64,000 nt of DNA from Streptomyces lydicus (GTDB lineage: Bacteria; Actinomycetota; Actinomycetes; Streptomycetales; Streptomycetaceae): assembly GCF_000717345.1 (NCBI RefSeq), contig NZ_JNZA01000022.1, forward strand, positions 62,001 to 126,000, given 5' to 3'. This document shows, piece after piece, positions 34,308 through 43,858 of this stretch. Under the pieces are notes generated by a model. It searched no databases. It saw nothing but the letters and a program-made list of their open reading frames with translations, and was not told the origin of the DNA. The translations under genes and the position numbers were made by a program. The first letter of the stretch is position 1. Each line of letters opens with the position of its first letter.

Positions 34308-35885
34308 TCAGCCCTCCTCGGGGGGCGGCGGCGGGGTGGGCGCCCCCGGGGGTGGCGCGATCTTCGCGTACGTCCGGACGGTGGCCGTGGCCGTCGTGGC
34401 GCCGGCGGCGGGCCGCGCACCGGGGACGTCGTCCCCCAGGAGGGCGTCGCGCCGCGCCCCGGGGTCCCAGCCGGTGTCCACCACGCGCTTCTGGAAGAGG
34501 ATCGCGCCGCCCAGGAGGAGGGCGCCGAGGAGCAGCATCAGGACGACGCCCGCGGTGCTGCCGGTCTTGGCCGCGTTGCCGATCAGGGTGCCGAACCACC
34601 CGAAGTCGGCGTCGCCGAAGGTGGTGTTCTCCTTGCCGAAGGCGCCCAGCACCTTGAGCAGCAGGGCCGGCAGGAAGGTGATCAGCACGCCGTTGAGGAA
34701 GGCGCCGACGACCGCGCCGCGCCGGCCTCCGGTGGCGTTGCCGTAGACGCCGGCCGCCCCGCCCGTGAAGAAGTGGGGTACGAGTCCCGGCAGGACCAGT
34801 GCGAGGCCGAAGGCCGGGTGGAACGCCCAGGTGAGCAGGGCGAGGCCGGCCAGCCCGCCGGTGAAGCTGGCGAGGAAGCCGATGAGCACGGCGTTCTGTG
34901 CGTAGGGGAAGACGATCGGGGCGTCGAGCGAGGGCACCGCGCCCGGGACGAGCTTGCCGGCGATGCCCTGGAAGGCCGGGACCAGCTCGCCCAGGATCGT
35001 CCGGACGCCGAAGAGGATCACCGCGACCGCGATGCCGAACTGGAGGCCCTGCATGACGGACTTCATGACGTAGTTGCCGAGGCCGGTGGCCGCGCTGCCG
35101 CCGTCGGCCGCGAAGGCTTTGAAGGCGGCTGTCCGGCCGGCCCTGGCCAGGTAGGCCAGCGACATGACGACGTAGATCAGGACCATGGACAGCGCGGTGG
35201 CGACCATGGAGTCCCGCAGGAAGCGCAGGCCCTCCGGCAGCTTCATGTCCTCGGTGCTGCGGCTGCGCCTGCCGACGAGCTGGCCGGCGGCGCCGGCGAC
35301 GATGTAGCCGGCGGTGCCGAAGTGACCGATGGCGATGCTGTTGTTGCCGGTGATGCGCTTGGTCCAAGGGTGCGCGAAGGCGGGCATGGCCACCAGGAGG
35401 ATGCCGAGCAGGAGGCCGCCGACGGCCACGACGACCACCGACGACCGGCCCGAGGTCGCCAGCACCATCGTCAGCAGGGTCGCCATGAAGAGCATGTGGT
35501 GCCCGGTCAGGAAGACGTAGCGCAGCGGGGTGACGCGGGCCAGCACCAGGGCGACCGCGAAGCCGAGGATCATCAGCCAGGCGACCCGGGCGCCGAACTG
35601 CTCCTGCGCGATGCCGACGATCGCCTCGTTGGTCGGGATCACGCCGTGCGCGCCGGTCGTCCCTTGGATCATGCCGCCCAGCGGCCCCAGCGCGCCGACC
35701 ACCAGCCCGGCGCCGGCGCCGATCAGCAGGAAGCCCAGCGTCGCCTTGAGGGCGCCGCCGGCGATCTGCCCGGCGGTCTTCCGCAGCGCGATCAGGCCCG
35801 CCGCCGTGATCAGGCCGATCAGATACGCGGGCTGGCTGAGGATCTCGTTCACGAGGAAGGTGGCGAGGGATATGAGCCGGTGCAT
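34308..35885 (-). CDS. PTS ascorbate-type subunit IIC
   Basis: A 525-residue polytopic membrane protein of the UlaA/SgaT family, with about eleven hydrophobic segments (FLVNEILSQPAYLIGLITAAGL near the start, ATLGFLLIGAGAGLVVGAL, ILGFAVALVLARVTPLRYVFLTGHH and others). The N-terminus (first ~450 residues) matches the permease that imports L-ascorbate or related sugars while phosphorylating them; the last ~50 residues are a Pro/Ala-rich tail. It follows the IIA/IIB region (54 bp gap), giving the normal A-B-C gene set. Confidence 0.88.
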   Translation of the reverse strand: MHRLISLATFLVNEILSQPAYLIGLITAAGLIALRKTAGQIAGGALKATLGFLLIGAGAGLVVGALGPLGGMIQGTTGAHGVIPTNEAIVGIAQEQFGARVAWLMILGFAVALVLARVTPLRYVFLTGHHMLFMATLLTMVLATSGRSSVVVVAVGGLLLGILLVAMPAFAHPWTKRITGNNSIAIGHFGTAGYIVAGAAGQLVGRRSRSTEDMKLPEGLRFLRDSMVATALSMVLIYVVMSLAYLARAGRTAAFKAFAADGGSAATGLGNYVMKSVMQGLQFGIAVAVILFGVRTILGELVPAFQGIAGKLVPGAVPSLDAPIVFPYAQNAVLIGFLASFTGGLAGLALLTWAFHPAFGLALVLPGLVPHFFTGGAAGVYGNATGGRRGAVVGAFLNGVLITFLPALLLKVLGAFGKENTTFGDADFGWFGTLIGNAAKTGSTAGVVLMLLLGALLLGGAILFQKRVVDTGWDPGARRDALLGDDVPGARPAAGATTATATVRTYAKIAPPPGAPTPPPPPEEG

Positions 35886-35939
35886 GGTGGGTGTTCTTCG
35901 TCCTCTCAGGCGGCGCGGCGGCGTTCCCGGGGCCGCGGC

Positions 35940-36799
35940 TCAGACGTCGTAGGTGTCGCGGAGCACCCGGTCGGCCTCCGTACGGCTGGTGAAGTCCTCG
36001 ACGACCCTCACCGGCACGCCGACGTCGCCCAGCGTCCGGGCGATCTCCCGGGAGGTGAGGATCGCGACGGCTTCGGCGGCCTTGCCCTTCGCCGAGATGG
36101 TGTCGGTGGCCTCCACCGTCACATGGCGGGCCCAGCCCCAGCGGTCGAGCACCTGCTCCAGCGTGTGCTTGAGGAACAGGCTGGTGCCGACGCCGTTGCC
36201 GCAGACGGTGAGGATCTTGTGGACGGCGCGGCCGGCACCGGGGCGCCGCTCGTCCGCTTCCGCCTCTCGCCCTCCCCCGCAACTGCGGTGTTTCCCGCGT
36301 CCGTTACGTCTCCCGCGTCCGCGGCGTCCACCGGGGCCGTCGGTTCGCTCTCGTCCCCCGCGAGTATCCGGCGCAGGTCCTCCGGGCCGGGTGCTTCCCG
36401 CAGTGCCCGGGTGGTCGCGGGGTCGGCGAGGAGCCGGGCGAGCGCGGCCATCGCGTCGGTGTGCGCGGCGGAGTCCCGGGCGGCGAGCGCCACGACCAGC
36501 CGCACCGGATCGTTGGACTCATGGCCGAACTCCACCGGCTCGGCGAGGCGTACCCAGGACAGCGCGGTCCTGAGCACGGCGGGCGAGGGGCGGGCGTGGG
36601 CGAGCGCGAAGCCGGGCGCGATGACGAGGTACGGGCCGTTCTCCTCGACGTTGCGGAGCATCTCCACCGTGTAGGCGTCGGTGGTGGCGTCCGCGTCCAC
36701 CAGCAGTCCGCCCGCCGTCCGGATCGCTTCCTGCCAGTCCGCGGCACGGACGTCCAGCCGTACGGCCGCCGCGGGGAGAAGATCACTCAGCGCTGCCAT
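35940..36799 (-). pseudogene. PTS subunit IIA and IIB, in different frames (frameshifted fusion)
   Basis: From ATG 36799 runs a good IIA domain (MAALSDLLPAAAVRLDV; active-site His in IAPGFALAHARP; ending about ...EDLRRILAG). The same frame then continues into meaningless sequence to a stop at 36119. The IIB domain (VHKILTVCGNGVGTSLFLKH with the catalytic Cys, to a stop at 35940) lies in the -1 frame, and that frame has no ATG, GTG or TTG between the IIA region and the IIB motif. Adding one G to the G5 run at 36274-36278 (minus strand) would join them into one fusion with a plausible EAEADERRPG linker. So this is a disrupted gene, a sequence error or, less likely, programmed frameshifting. Confidence 0.6.
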
Positions 36800-36994
36800 G
36801 GCGGGGACTCTACAGAGGGCCAAGTGGCCTGTGCAGCAGCGCGGAAGCAGAAATTCCGGAGCGGTCGGCGAGGGCGGTCGCGACGGTCGTCCACAGGCCC
36901 GGCAGACGGCCTTGACAGTCCTTTGCGGGCGGAGAAGCCTGGTCCTTTCGGCAGTTGCCGGAAGTCGGGGGAAACCGGGGGAATCGGGGGACTC

Positions 36995-38014
36995 ATGACG
37001 AGGTACACGACTGTGCGCGCGTCGGGTGAGACGCGAGGAATGCGCGAAAGACGAACGATGCTCCGCGGGCGCCGGGCCGCCGCTTTCGGCGCCGCGGCCC
37101 TCGCACTGGCCCTTTCGCTGACGGCCTGTTCGTCGGACGGAGGGAGCGAGCGGCCGGCGGGCGGCAGCGGGGGCTCGGCGGCCGCCGCGTCGGCGGACCC
37201 CAGCCCGACCCCGACCCCGACGGTCGACCCGGCCACCTACCGCCATGCCCTGAGCGGGGCGCTCGGCCCGCTCGACAGTGCGCTGCGCGCGGTGGACCGG
37301 GCGGGTGAAGGCGGCGCGCTGAACAAGGCGCTGGACACCGCGTCGGCCCGGGCCGACGCGGCCGCGGACGCCCTGCAGACCACCAGGACACCCGACGACG
37401 CCACCGCAGGCAACAGTCAACTGGCGTCTGCACTGAGGGCGTTGGGACAGGACCTGAAGAGCGCGCGGGGTGACGGCGGACGGTGCGCCACCTCACCGCG
37501 GGTGGAACTCGGCACGGCGCAGAGCCCGAAGAGCGTCCAGGAGGCCGGGCGGTCGCTGACCGCGCTCGGCTACGACGCCGGGCTGCGCCTGCCGCGTACG
37601 GAGCAGGCCAAGCACCGCAGGCTCGCCAACGGCACGCTCGTCCGCGACGGCAGCCGGGGCGGACTGGGGCGGCTGACGATCAGGAACGGCACCGGCACGG
37701 ACGCGGTGGTGACGCTGACCCGCGGCAGCCGGACGGCCTTCTCGGTGTATGTCCGCCAAGGCTCCAACGCCACGATACGCAGCGTCAACAGCGGTGCGTA
37801 CACGGTGTACTTCACCACCGGTGAGGACTGGAACAGCGCCAAGAGCTCCTTCACCCGCGGGTGCAGCTTCGAGAAGTTCGACGACAAGGCGAACTTCCGC
37901 ACCGTCCGGGTCACCGGCGGCACGCAGTACACGGTGCTGACGTTCACCCTGAACAAGGTGATCGGCGGCAACGCGACGACGAGCCGGGTGTCGCCGGGCG
38001 AGTTCCCGTCGTGA
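36995..38014 (+). CDS. Secreted lipoprotein of unknown function
   Basis: A 339-residue protein with a lipoprotein signal peptide: Arg-rich start, hydrophobic AAAFGAAALALALSL, and lipobox LTAC (~47). A Ser/Pro-rich linker (SADPSPTPTPTVDP) is followed by a helical part (HALSGALGPLDSALRAVDRA..., with acidic/Ala repeats) and a beta-rich C-terminal half (GRLTIRNGTGTDAVVTLTRGSRTAFSVYV, VRQGSNATIRSVNSGAYTVYFTTGEDWN). The latter looks like a substrate-free beta-sandwich found in many actinobacterial lipoproteins. ATG 36995 after GGGGGA is the likely start; ATG at 37040 and 37058 are alternatives. Its role on the cell surface is unknown. Confidence 0.75.
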   Translation: MTRYTTVRASGETRGMRERRTMLRGRRAAAFGAAALALALSLTACSSDGGSERPAGGSGGSAAAASADPSPTPTPTVDPATYRHALSGALGPLDSALRAVDRAGEGGALNKALDTASARADAAADALQTTRTPDDATAGNSQLASALRALGQDLKSARGDGGRCATSPRVELGTAQSPKSVQEAGRSLTALGYDAGLRLPRTEQAKHRRLANGTLVRDGSRGGLGRLTIRNGTGTDAVVTLTRGSRTAFSVYVRQGSNATIRSVNSGAYTVYFTTGEDWNSAKSSFTRGCSFEKFDDKANFRTVRVTGGTQYTVLTFTLNKVIGGNATTSRVSPGEFPS

Positions 38015-38071
38015 CGGGCCGGTCCGGGCCGCTGCCGACACGGCGGCCCGGACTCGGTATCGTGACGCCGC

Positions 38072-38605
38072 GTGGGCGACAGCACGTGGTGGACTCTGGC
38101 GATCGCGGCGGTGACCGGCGGCACGGCCGTGCTGGCCAGTTGGGTCACCAGTCGTGGCGTCACCCGGGCCGCGCGGATACAGGCCGAGAGCACGGCCCGC
38201 GCGCAGCGGGCCGAGCGGCTCCGCGAGAGCCGGCGCACGGCCTACCTGGACCTGATCGAACAGACCCACCGCATGGGCGAGTTGTTCTGGGAGATCTCCG
38301 CGGTGCTGCGGCTGCCGCGCTCGCAGGCCCGTACCGCCACGCTCGGTGAGCTGCACGACCGGGAGGTCGCCGAGTACCTCAGGATCCGGCGCTGTGCCCG
38401 GGTCGTCGAACTGGAGGGCCCCGCCCCGGCCGCCGTGGCGGCGCTCGCCCTCCAGAAGGCGACCCGCCCGTTCCACGTGGCCGTCACGGCCGAACTCGCC
38501 GGTGACACCGACCGCTCGGACGACTTCGACGCCGGCTTCCGCCCGTTCTGGGCGGCGCTGGAGACGTTCGTCGACGCGGCGCGGGAGGCGCACCAGTACG
38601 GGTGA
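38072..38605 (+). CDS. Hypothetical membrane-anchored helical protein
   Basis: A 177-residue protein with one N-terminal membrane segment (WWTLAIAAVTGGTAVLASWVTS, ~5-26) and a cytoplasmic helical remainder rich in Arg and Glu (RIQAESTARAQRAERLRESRRTAYLDLIEQ). No enzymatic motif is visible. Streptomyces carry several such short anchored proteins of unknown role. The start GTG 38072 lacks a strong ribosome-binding site. It lies 57 bp after the lipoprotein gene and is convergent with the PP2C phosphatase. Confidence 0.6.
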   Translation: MGDSTWWTLAIAAVTGGTAVLASWVTSRGVTRAARIQAESTARAQRAERLRESRRTAYLDLIEQTHRMGELFWEISAVLRLPRSQARTATLGELHDREVAEYLRIRRCARVVELEGPAPAAVAALALQKATRPFHVAVTAELAGDTDRSDDFDAGFRPFWAALETFVDAAREAHQYG

Positions 38606-38629
38606 ACGGTGCGGCGGCCGCGCCCCGCT

Positions 38630-39850
38630 TCACGGGGACGGCGGCCGGCCGGACCCGTGCGGCGCGATCGCCAGGATGGCCACGTCGTCGTGGAAGACCC
38701 GGGTGTGGCGGGGCAGGTCCGTGTTGAGGAAGTCGATGACCTCGTCGGGGCCGGGGGCGGCGCCGTCGCCGAAGCGGTGCCGGAGGCGGTCGAGGAGCGG
38801 GTAGAAGGTGCCGTCGTGGTCGCGGGCCTCGATCAGGCCGTCGGTGCACAGCAGGAGGACATCGCCGGGGGCGAAGGGGTGGGTGTAGGCGACGGGCTCC
38901 TCGTCGGCGAGGGTGCCGAGGCCCAGCGGGAGGGCCGGCGGGCCGGTGAGGGCGGTGACCCGGCCGCCGGAGATCAGTACCGGTTCGATGTGGCCGTGGT
39001 TGACGATCGTCACCCGGCCGGCCGGGGCGTCGTACTCGACCAGGGCGGCGGTGACGAACAGTTCGTTGTCGCGCAGCTCGTCGGCCTCCCGGGCCATCCG
39101 CCGCTCCATACGGGCCGCGACGGCCAGCAGGTCACCGTCGTCGTGGGCGGCCTCGCGGAAGCTGCCGAGGAGGGCGGCGACCGTGCGGACGGCCTTCAGC
39201 CCCTTGCCGCGGACGTCACCGATGAGCGCGCGCTCGCCGGCCTCGGTGGCGCGGATGTCGTACAGGTCCCCGCCGACCATGGTGCCGACCTCGCCGGAGC
39301 GGTAGAGACCGGCCGCGAGGACGCTGCCGACCTCGTGCGGCACCGGGCGCAGCAGGGTGCGCATCAGCGCCTCGGCCACCGAGTGGGCGCGCACCAGGTG
39401 CCGCTCCTGGCGCTGCCGGTGGGCGGCCAGCGCGACGCCGAGCAGGCCGACCAGGAAGGTGTCGATGTAGGCGGCCACGTGGTGGGTCTCCCACAGCTGG
39501 TGGAGGTTGTGGCCGGTGCAGCACGGCGTGCCGGCCACCACGCCCTCCAGGACGAGCGCGCAGAGCGTGACGGCGGCGACGCCGAGGGGGCCGAGGGTGT
39601 AGGCGGCGACCATGGGCAGCGCGATCAGCAGGAAGCTCACCGCCCAGTCCGTGGGGGTCAGGGTCTCCAGCACCATGACGAACACGAGGTAGGCGAGCGG
39701 CAGCCAGCGCATCCACGCGGGGCGCCGGGGCACCTCGAAGCCGCTGTTGTCCACGGTCCCCGCGCGCGTCCCGGCCGGGCGGCCCCGGTCCGGCCGGCGC
39801 TCGCGAGGGATCCGTTCGAGCGCCGGCTCACCCGGTCCCGATCTGTACAC
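38630..39850 (-). CDS. Membrane PP2C/SpoIIE-type serine phosphatase
   Basis: About 406 residues. The N-terminal part has three or four hydrophobic segments (WLPLAYLVFVMVLETL, WAVSFLLIALPMVAAYTLGPLGVAAVTLCALVLEG and AYIDTFLVGLLGVALAA) and the C-terminal half is a SpoIIE/PP2C domain: GSVLAAGLYRSGEVGTMVGGDLYDIRA with metal-binding Asp, IGDVRGKGLKAVRTVAALLG, ELFVTAALVEYD, NHGHIEPVLI, LPLGLG and LLLCTDGLIEARD. Such phosphatases dephosphorylate anti-anti-sigma proteins in partner-switching. The start at 39850 (GTG after AGGAG) is preferred; TTG 39877 is the longer alternative. Confidence 0.85.
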   Translation of the reverse strand: MYRSGPGEPALERIPRERRPDRGRPAGTRAGTVDNSGFEVPRRPAWMRWLPLAYLVFVMVLETLTPTDWAVSFLLIALPMVAAYTLGPLGVAAVTLCALVLEGVVAGTPCCTGHNLHQLWETHHVAAYIDTFLVGLLGVALAAHRQRQERHLVRAHSVAEALMRTLLRPVPHEVGSVLAAGLYRSGEVGTMVGGDLYDIRATEAGERALIGDVRGKGLKAVRTVAALLGSFREAAHDDGDLLAVAARMERRMAREADELRDNELFVTAALVEYDAPAGRVTIVNHGHIEPVLISGGRVTALTGPPALPLGLGTLADEEPVAYTHPFAPGDVLLLCTDGLIEARDHDGTFYPLLDRLRHRFGDGAAPGPDEVIDFLNTDLPRHTRVFHDDVAILAIAPHGSGRPPSP

Positions 39851-39964
39851 ACGGGCTCCTGATACGGCCGTGATCAAGAACCTCAGCCTCGCGTGCCCGG
39901 TGGGCCGGGCCCCGCCATTACTCCGTCGGCGGGCGTGGCCCGGGACCCGGCCGGTGCGCGGCGG

Positions 39965-40783
39965 TCAGGGCAGCGGGAAGGGCAGCTCGATGCCCGCGAG
40001 GGTGTCGGGGCAGCCGCAGGTGCGCTCCTTGGGGAGCCGGTCGAGGGTTTCCAGGACCAGGGCGCGCAGCCGCTCGGTGTTCTGGGCGAAGACCTTGAAG
40101 ACCTCTTCTTGGGAGACGCCCTGGTGTGCGTCGATGCCCGCGTCGAGGTCGGTGACGAGAGCCACCGCGGTGTAGCAGAGGGCGAGTTCGCGGGCGAGCA
40201 CCGCCTCGGGGTGCCCGGTCATGTTGACCAGCGACCAGCCCGCGGCGGCGTACCACTGCGACTCGGCCCGGGTGGAGAACCGCGGCCCCTGGATGACGAC
40301 CATGGTGCCGCCGTCCGTCGCCCCGGCGCCGGTCGCGGCGGCCGCCTCCAGCACCGCCTCCCTGCCGTGGGCGCAGTAGGGGTCGGAGAACGAGACGTGC
40401 ACCGCGCCCTCCTCGTAGAAGGTCTGGAGCCGGCCGCTCGTACGGTCCACCAGCTGGTCGGGGACGACGACGGAGCCGGGGCCCAGCTCGGGGCGGAGCG
40501 AGCCGACCGCGCACGGGGCCAGGATCTGGCGGACGCCCAGCGAGCGCAGCGCCCAGAGGTTCGCGCGGTAGTTGATCCGGTGCGGCGGCAGGGCGTGGCC
40601 GCTTCCGTGGCGCGGCAGGAAGGCGACCCGGCGGCCGCCGATCTCGCTGAGGGTGATCGCGTCTGACGGTTCGCCGTAGGGGGTGTCGACGGTGTGGCGC
40701 TCGGCGTCCGCGAGGAGTTCGTAGAAGCCGCTGCCGCCGATCACGGCGAGCTCGGCGGTGGGGGTGGTTGCGGTGCTGGTCAT
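39965..40783 (-). CDS. mtnP: S-methyl-5'-thioadenosine phosphorylase
   Basis: A 272-residue purine-nucleoside-phosphorylase-family enzyme splitting methylthioadenosine into adenine and 5-methylthioribose-1-phosphate. Key features: the phosphate-binding IGGSGFYELL at the N-terminus, PRHGSGHALPPHRINYRAN with the conserved His/Arg, VDLVDRTSGR-type loop (PDQLVDRTSGRLQTF), GPRFSTRAESQWY and NMTGHPEAVLARELALCY. It is the last gene of the NRPS/mtn operon, 14 nt after mtnC. It starts the salvage of the sulphur and carbon skeleton of SAM. Confidence 0.93.
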   Translation of the reverse strand: MTSTATTPTAELAVIGGSGFYELLADAERHTVDTPYGEPSDAITLSEIGGRRVAFLPRHGSGHALPPHRINYRANLWALRSLGVRQILAPCAVGSLRPELGPGSVVVPDQLVDRTSGRLQTFYEEGAVHVSFSDPYCAHGREAVLEAAAATGAGATDGGTMVVIQGPRFSTRAESQWYAAAGWSLVNMTGHPEAVLARELALCYTAVALVTDLDAGIDAHQGVSQEEVFKVFAQNTERLRALVLETLDRLPKERTCGCPDTLAGIELPFPLP

Positions 40784-40797
40784 GTGTCCTGTCCGGG

Positions 40798-41547
40798 TCA
40801 GGGTGCCGCGGGGGCGGGAGCGTGCTCGGGGTCGGGGTCGGGGTCGGTGGGCAGGTGCAGTGCGGTCAGGTCGCCGAGGACGGGGTGGCCGTCGACGGCG
40901 GTGCCGCGGGGGTCGTCCGGGCGGCGTACGGCGAGGGTCTGCCAGCCGGCCTCGGCGGCGGCGTCCAGTTCGGCCGCCACGTCGCTGAGGAAGAGCGTGT
41001 GGCCGGGTGGCACCGCCAGGGCGCGGCTGATCGTGCGGTAGGAGCCCGGCTCGCGCTTGGGGCCGGCGGTGGTCAGGTCGAAGTAGCCGTCCAGCAGGCC
41101 GGTCAGGTCGCCGTGGTTGCTGTGGGCGAACCAGTTGCGCTGGGCGGCCGCCGAACCGGAGGAGTAGATGTGGCGCTCGATGCCGGCGGCCTGCCAGCGG
41201 GCCAGCGCCTCCGGTACGTCGTCGTAGACGTGTCCGTGCAGGGAGCCGTCGGCGTAGCCCGCCGCCCAGATCTCGCCCTGCAGCGCCTTGAGCGGGGCCG
41301 CCTTGACGTCGGCGTCGGTCCAGGCGTGCAGCGCGGCGACCGCGCCGGCCTCGTCGAGGCCCGGTGTCCCGGTCGCGGTGCGGAGGTCGTCGAGGATGCG
41401 CGTCCACCGGGGTTCGCCACGGTGGGCGGCGAACCAGTCGGCGAAGCGCTCGCGCGCGTACGGGAAGAGCACCGTGTGGACGTGGTCGGCGGAGCCGGTG
41501 GTGCCCTCGATGTCCAGGACGACGGCGCGTACGGGGGCGCGGCTCAC
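40798..41547 (-). CDS. mtnC: Acireductone synthase (enolase-phosphatase E1)
   Basis: A 249-residue HAD enzyme catalysing enolisation and dephosphorylation in methionine salvage. HAD motifs: VLDIEGTTGS (Asp nucleophile and Glu, as typical for MtnC), the IYSSGSAAAQ loop with the conserved Ser, and LFLSDVAAELDAAAEAGW at the C-terminal part; K in TAGPKREPGSY. Start GTG 41547 overlaps the mtnD stop (GTGA). The last ~25 residues are a Pro/Asp/Ala tail. It is placed third after the NRPS in the operon. Confidence 0.92.
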   Translation of the reverse strand: MSRAPVRAVVLDIEGTTGSADHVHTVLFPYARERFADWFAAHRGEPRWTRILDDLRTATGTPGLDEAGAVAALHAWTDADVKAAPLKALQGEIWAAGYADGSLHGHVYDDVPEALARWQAAGIERHIYSSGSAAAQRNWFAHSNHGDLTGLLDGYFDLTTAGPKREPGSYRTISRALAVPPGHTLFLSDVAAELDAAAEAGWQTLAVRRPDDPRGTAVDGHPVLGDLTALHLPTDPDPDPEHAPAPAAP

Positions 41548-42137
41548 CGGGCCGCCGGCCGGTGCGCGGGGGCCACGAGCTCGTCGAGGGAGGGGAAGGA
41601 GCGGGCGAGGGGGTCGGCGGTGAAGTCCCCCACCCAGCCGTCCTCCTCCTCGAAGAAGCGGATGGCCGCGAAGTCGGGGCGGGTGCCCATGTCGAACCAG
41701 TGCCGGGTGCCGGCCGGCACCGACAGCAGGTCGCCCGCCTCGCAGACCGTGGCGAAGACCTTGTCGCCGAGGTGGAGGTAGAAGCAGCCGCGGCCGTGGG
41801 CGAAGAACCGCACCTCGTTCTCGGCGTGGCGGTGCTCCTCCAGGAAGGTGGTGCGGGCCTTGGCGGCCCGCGCGGCGCTTTCCGGGTCGGCGGACGGGTG
41901 CAGCCGGGCCACGTCCACGACACGGAAGCCGTGGCGGTCGCACAGCTCACGGACCTCCGCGCCATAGCGGTCCAGCAGCTCGTCGCTGTCGTCCTCCGGG
42001 GCGACCGGGCCGCGCACCGGCCAGTGGTTCAGCTCGACGCCGTGGCCGGCGAGTTCGCCGGCGATGGTGGCGGCGTCGGTGGTGCGCAGCAGCACGGTGC
42101 CCGGTGCGTCGTCCGGCATCAGCTGAAGGAGCGTCAT
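41544..42137 (-). CDS. mtnD: Acireductone dioxygenase
   Basis: A 197-residue cupin that oxidises the acireductone to 2-keto-4-methylthiobutyrate (Fe2+) with formate. Metal ligands appear as EEHRHAENEVRFFAHGRG (H-x-H-x4-E) and a later His in PAGTRHWFDMG, the standard ARD set; the flanking KARTTFLEEH and FFEEEDGWVGDF are also conserved. ATG 42137 overlaps the mtnAB stop by 4 nt. It gives the keto acid that only needs transamination to methionine, a step for which no specific enzyme is seen in the operon. Confidence 0.93.
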   Translation of the reverse strand: MTLLQLMPDDAPGTVLLRTTDAATIAGELAGHGVELNHWPVRGPVAPEDDSDELLDRYGAEVRELCDRHGFRVVDVARLHPSADPESAARAAKARTTFLEEHRHAENEVRFFAHGRGCFYLHLGDKVFATVCEAGDLLSVPAGTRHWFDMGTRPDFAAIRFFEEEDGWVGDFTADPLARSFPSLDELVAPAHRPAAR

Positions 42138-43858
42138 GCGGTCTGTCCCTCCCAGGGCGTGGTCTCGACCGCGGTCTCGGGCGAGACCGCGGCGGCCCGG
42201 GCCGGCCAGTTGCCGGCGTCGAGCAGCACGAGTTGGCAGATCGCCTCCAGGCACTCCAGCCGGTTGCGCGCCTGCGCCAGGTCGCGGCCCCAGACCGTGA
42301 CCCCGTGCTCGGCGATGAGCAGCGCGGGCGGAGCGTCCGGCCGGTCCCGCAGGTGGGCCGCCACCTCGGTGGCTATCCTCCCGACATCCGCGTGGTTGGG
42401 GAAGACGGGAATTTCGGTGCCGGACGGATCGGCGAGGCCCAGGCCCTTGAGGAGTTCGAAGTCGCGCAGCGGCAGCCCGGTCCGGCCGGTCCCGGCCGCT
42501 TCCCGGGCCCAACGGCCGGCCACCGCCGTCGTGTAGGGGGCGTGCACGTGGATGACGGCCCGGGCGTCGGTGGTGCGGTACACCGCGGCGTGGATGGCGG
42601 TCTCCGCGGAGGCCCGGGGGCCGTCGGGGTCGACCGGCTGTGCGGTCCCGGCGTCCACGGCGACCATGTCACGGCCGGTCAGCTCGCCCTTGTCCCGCCC
42701 GCTGGCGGTGATCAGCGCGGTCGGCCCGGCGGGGTCCGGGCGGACGGATATGTTGCCCGATGTGCCGGGCATCCAGCCGCGCTCGTAGAGGGTGCGGGCC
42801 ATGGCGGCCACCGCGTCGCCGAGCCGGTTCGCGTCGAGGAGTTCCGCGGGCTCCGCGCGCGGCCGGACGACCCGGCTCTCGGAGACGATCGCGGTGATCA
42901 GTTCGGCCGGGGTGACGTCGAAGGCGGGGTTGAAGACGGCGGTTCCGGCCGGGGCCACCGGGGCGCCGGCGCATTCGGTGACCTCCGCCGCCCCGCGCTC
43001 CTCGATCTTGATCCCGGCACCGGTCGCCAGGTCGGGGTCCCGGGTGGACTCGGGCGCGATCACCAGGAACGGGACCGCGCTGCGGGCGGCGGCCACCGCG
43101 ATGCCGTACGTGCCGATCTTGTTCGCCACGTCCCCGTTGGCGGCTATGCGGTCGGCGCCGACCAGGACGCAGTCCACCATGCCGGTGGCGAGCGCGGCGG
43201 CGGCGGCCGAGTCGACGCACAGCCGGTGGGGTACGCCCGCCTCGCGCAGTTCCCAGGCGGTGAGGCGGGCACCCTGGAGCAGCGGCCGGGTCTCGTCGAC
43301 GAGGACCTCGGCCACCCGCCCCCGGGCGGCGAGTTCGAGGATCACGCCGAGGGCGGTGCCGATCGCGGTGGTGGCCAGCCGCCCGGTGTTGCAGTGGGTG
43401 AGCAGCCGCAGCGGCCGGTCGGGCAGCAGGCCGACGAGCAGGTCCGCCGCGCGCCGCACCATCGCCCCGTTCACCTCCGCGTCCTCGCGCAGCATGGCCA
43501 GCCCCTCGTCGAGGACGGCCCGGTGGCCCTCGTCGAGGCGGGTGAGCACCCGGCGGACGGCCCACTCCAGGTTGACCGCGGTCGGGCGGGCCGCCACCAG
43601 GCGGCGGGCGTCCTCGCGCACCGCCGCCCGGTCGACGCCGCCGCCGGGCAGTTGGTGGCGCAGCGCGGACAGGGCCACGCCGAGGGCGCCCGCCAGGCCG
43701 ATGGCGGGTGCGCCGCGGACGGCGAGGGTGGAGACGGCCTCGATGACCTCGTCCACCGTGCGCAGCCGGAGCTGCCGGGTGGCGTGCGGCAGGACGCGCT
43801 GATCGATGGTGACGATCGCGCCGTCCTCCCAGGAGAGCGAGGGCTGTTGGGCGTTCAC
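42134..43858 (-). CDS. mtnA/mtnB: MtnA-MtnB fusion: methylthioribose-1-P isomerase / methylthioribulose-1-P dehydratase
   Basis: A 574-residue bifunctional protein. Residues ~1-340 are MtnA, an eIF2B-like isomerase ([40 protein letters not shown] with the catalytic Cys, [42 protein letters not shown], catalytic Asp). Residues ~355-560 are MtnB, a class II aldolase-like zinc dehydratase ([37 protein letters not shown]). The start GTG 43858 overlaps the stop of the upstream NRPS (GTGA), so the salvage enzyme is translated from the NRPS message. Fused MtnAB is unusual but the two steps are consecutive. Confidence 0.92.
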   Translation of the reverse strand: MNAQQPSLSWEDGAIVTIDQRVLPHATRQLRLRTVDEVIEAVSTLAVRGAPAIGLAGALGVALSALRHQLPGGGVDRAAVREDARRLVAARPTAVNLEWAVRRVLTRLDEGHRAVLDEGLAMLREDAEVNGAMVRRAADLLVGLLPDRPLRLLTHCNTGRLATTAIGTALGVILELAARGRVAEVLVDETRPLLQGARLTAWELREAGVPHRLCVDSAAAAALATGMVDCVLVGADRIAANGDVANKIGTYGIAVAAARSAVPFLVIAPESTRDPDLATGAGIKIEERGAAEVTECAGAPVAPAGTAVFNPAFDVTPAELITAIVSESRVVRPRAEPAELLDANRLGDAVAAMARTLYERGWMPGTSGNISVRPDPAGPTALITASGRDKGELTGRDMVAVDAGTAQPVDPDGPRASAETAIHAAVYRTTDARAVIHVHAPYTTAVAGRWAREAAGTGRTGLPLRDFELLKGLGLADPSGTEIPVFPNHADVGRIATEVAAHLRDRPDAPPALLIAEHGVTVWGRDLAQARNRLECLEAICQLVLLDAGNWPARAAAVSPETAVETTPWEGQTA

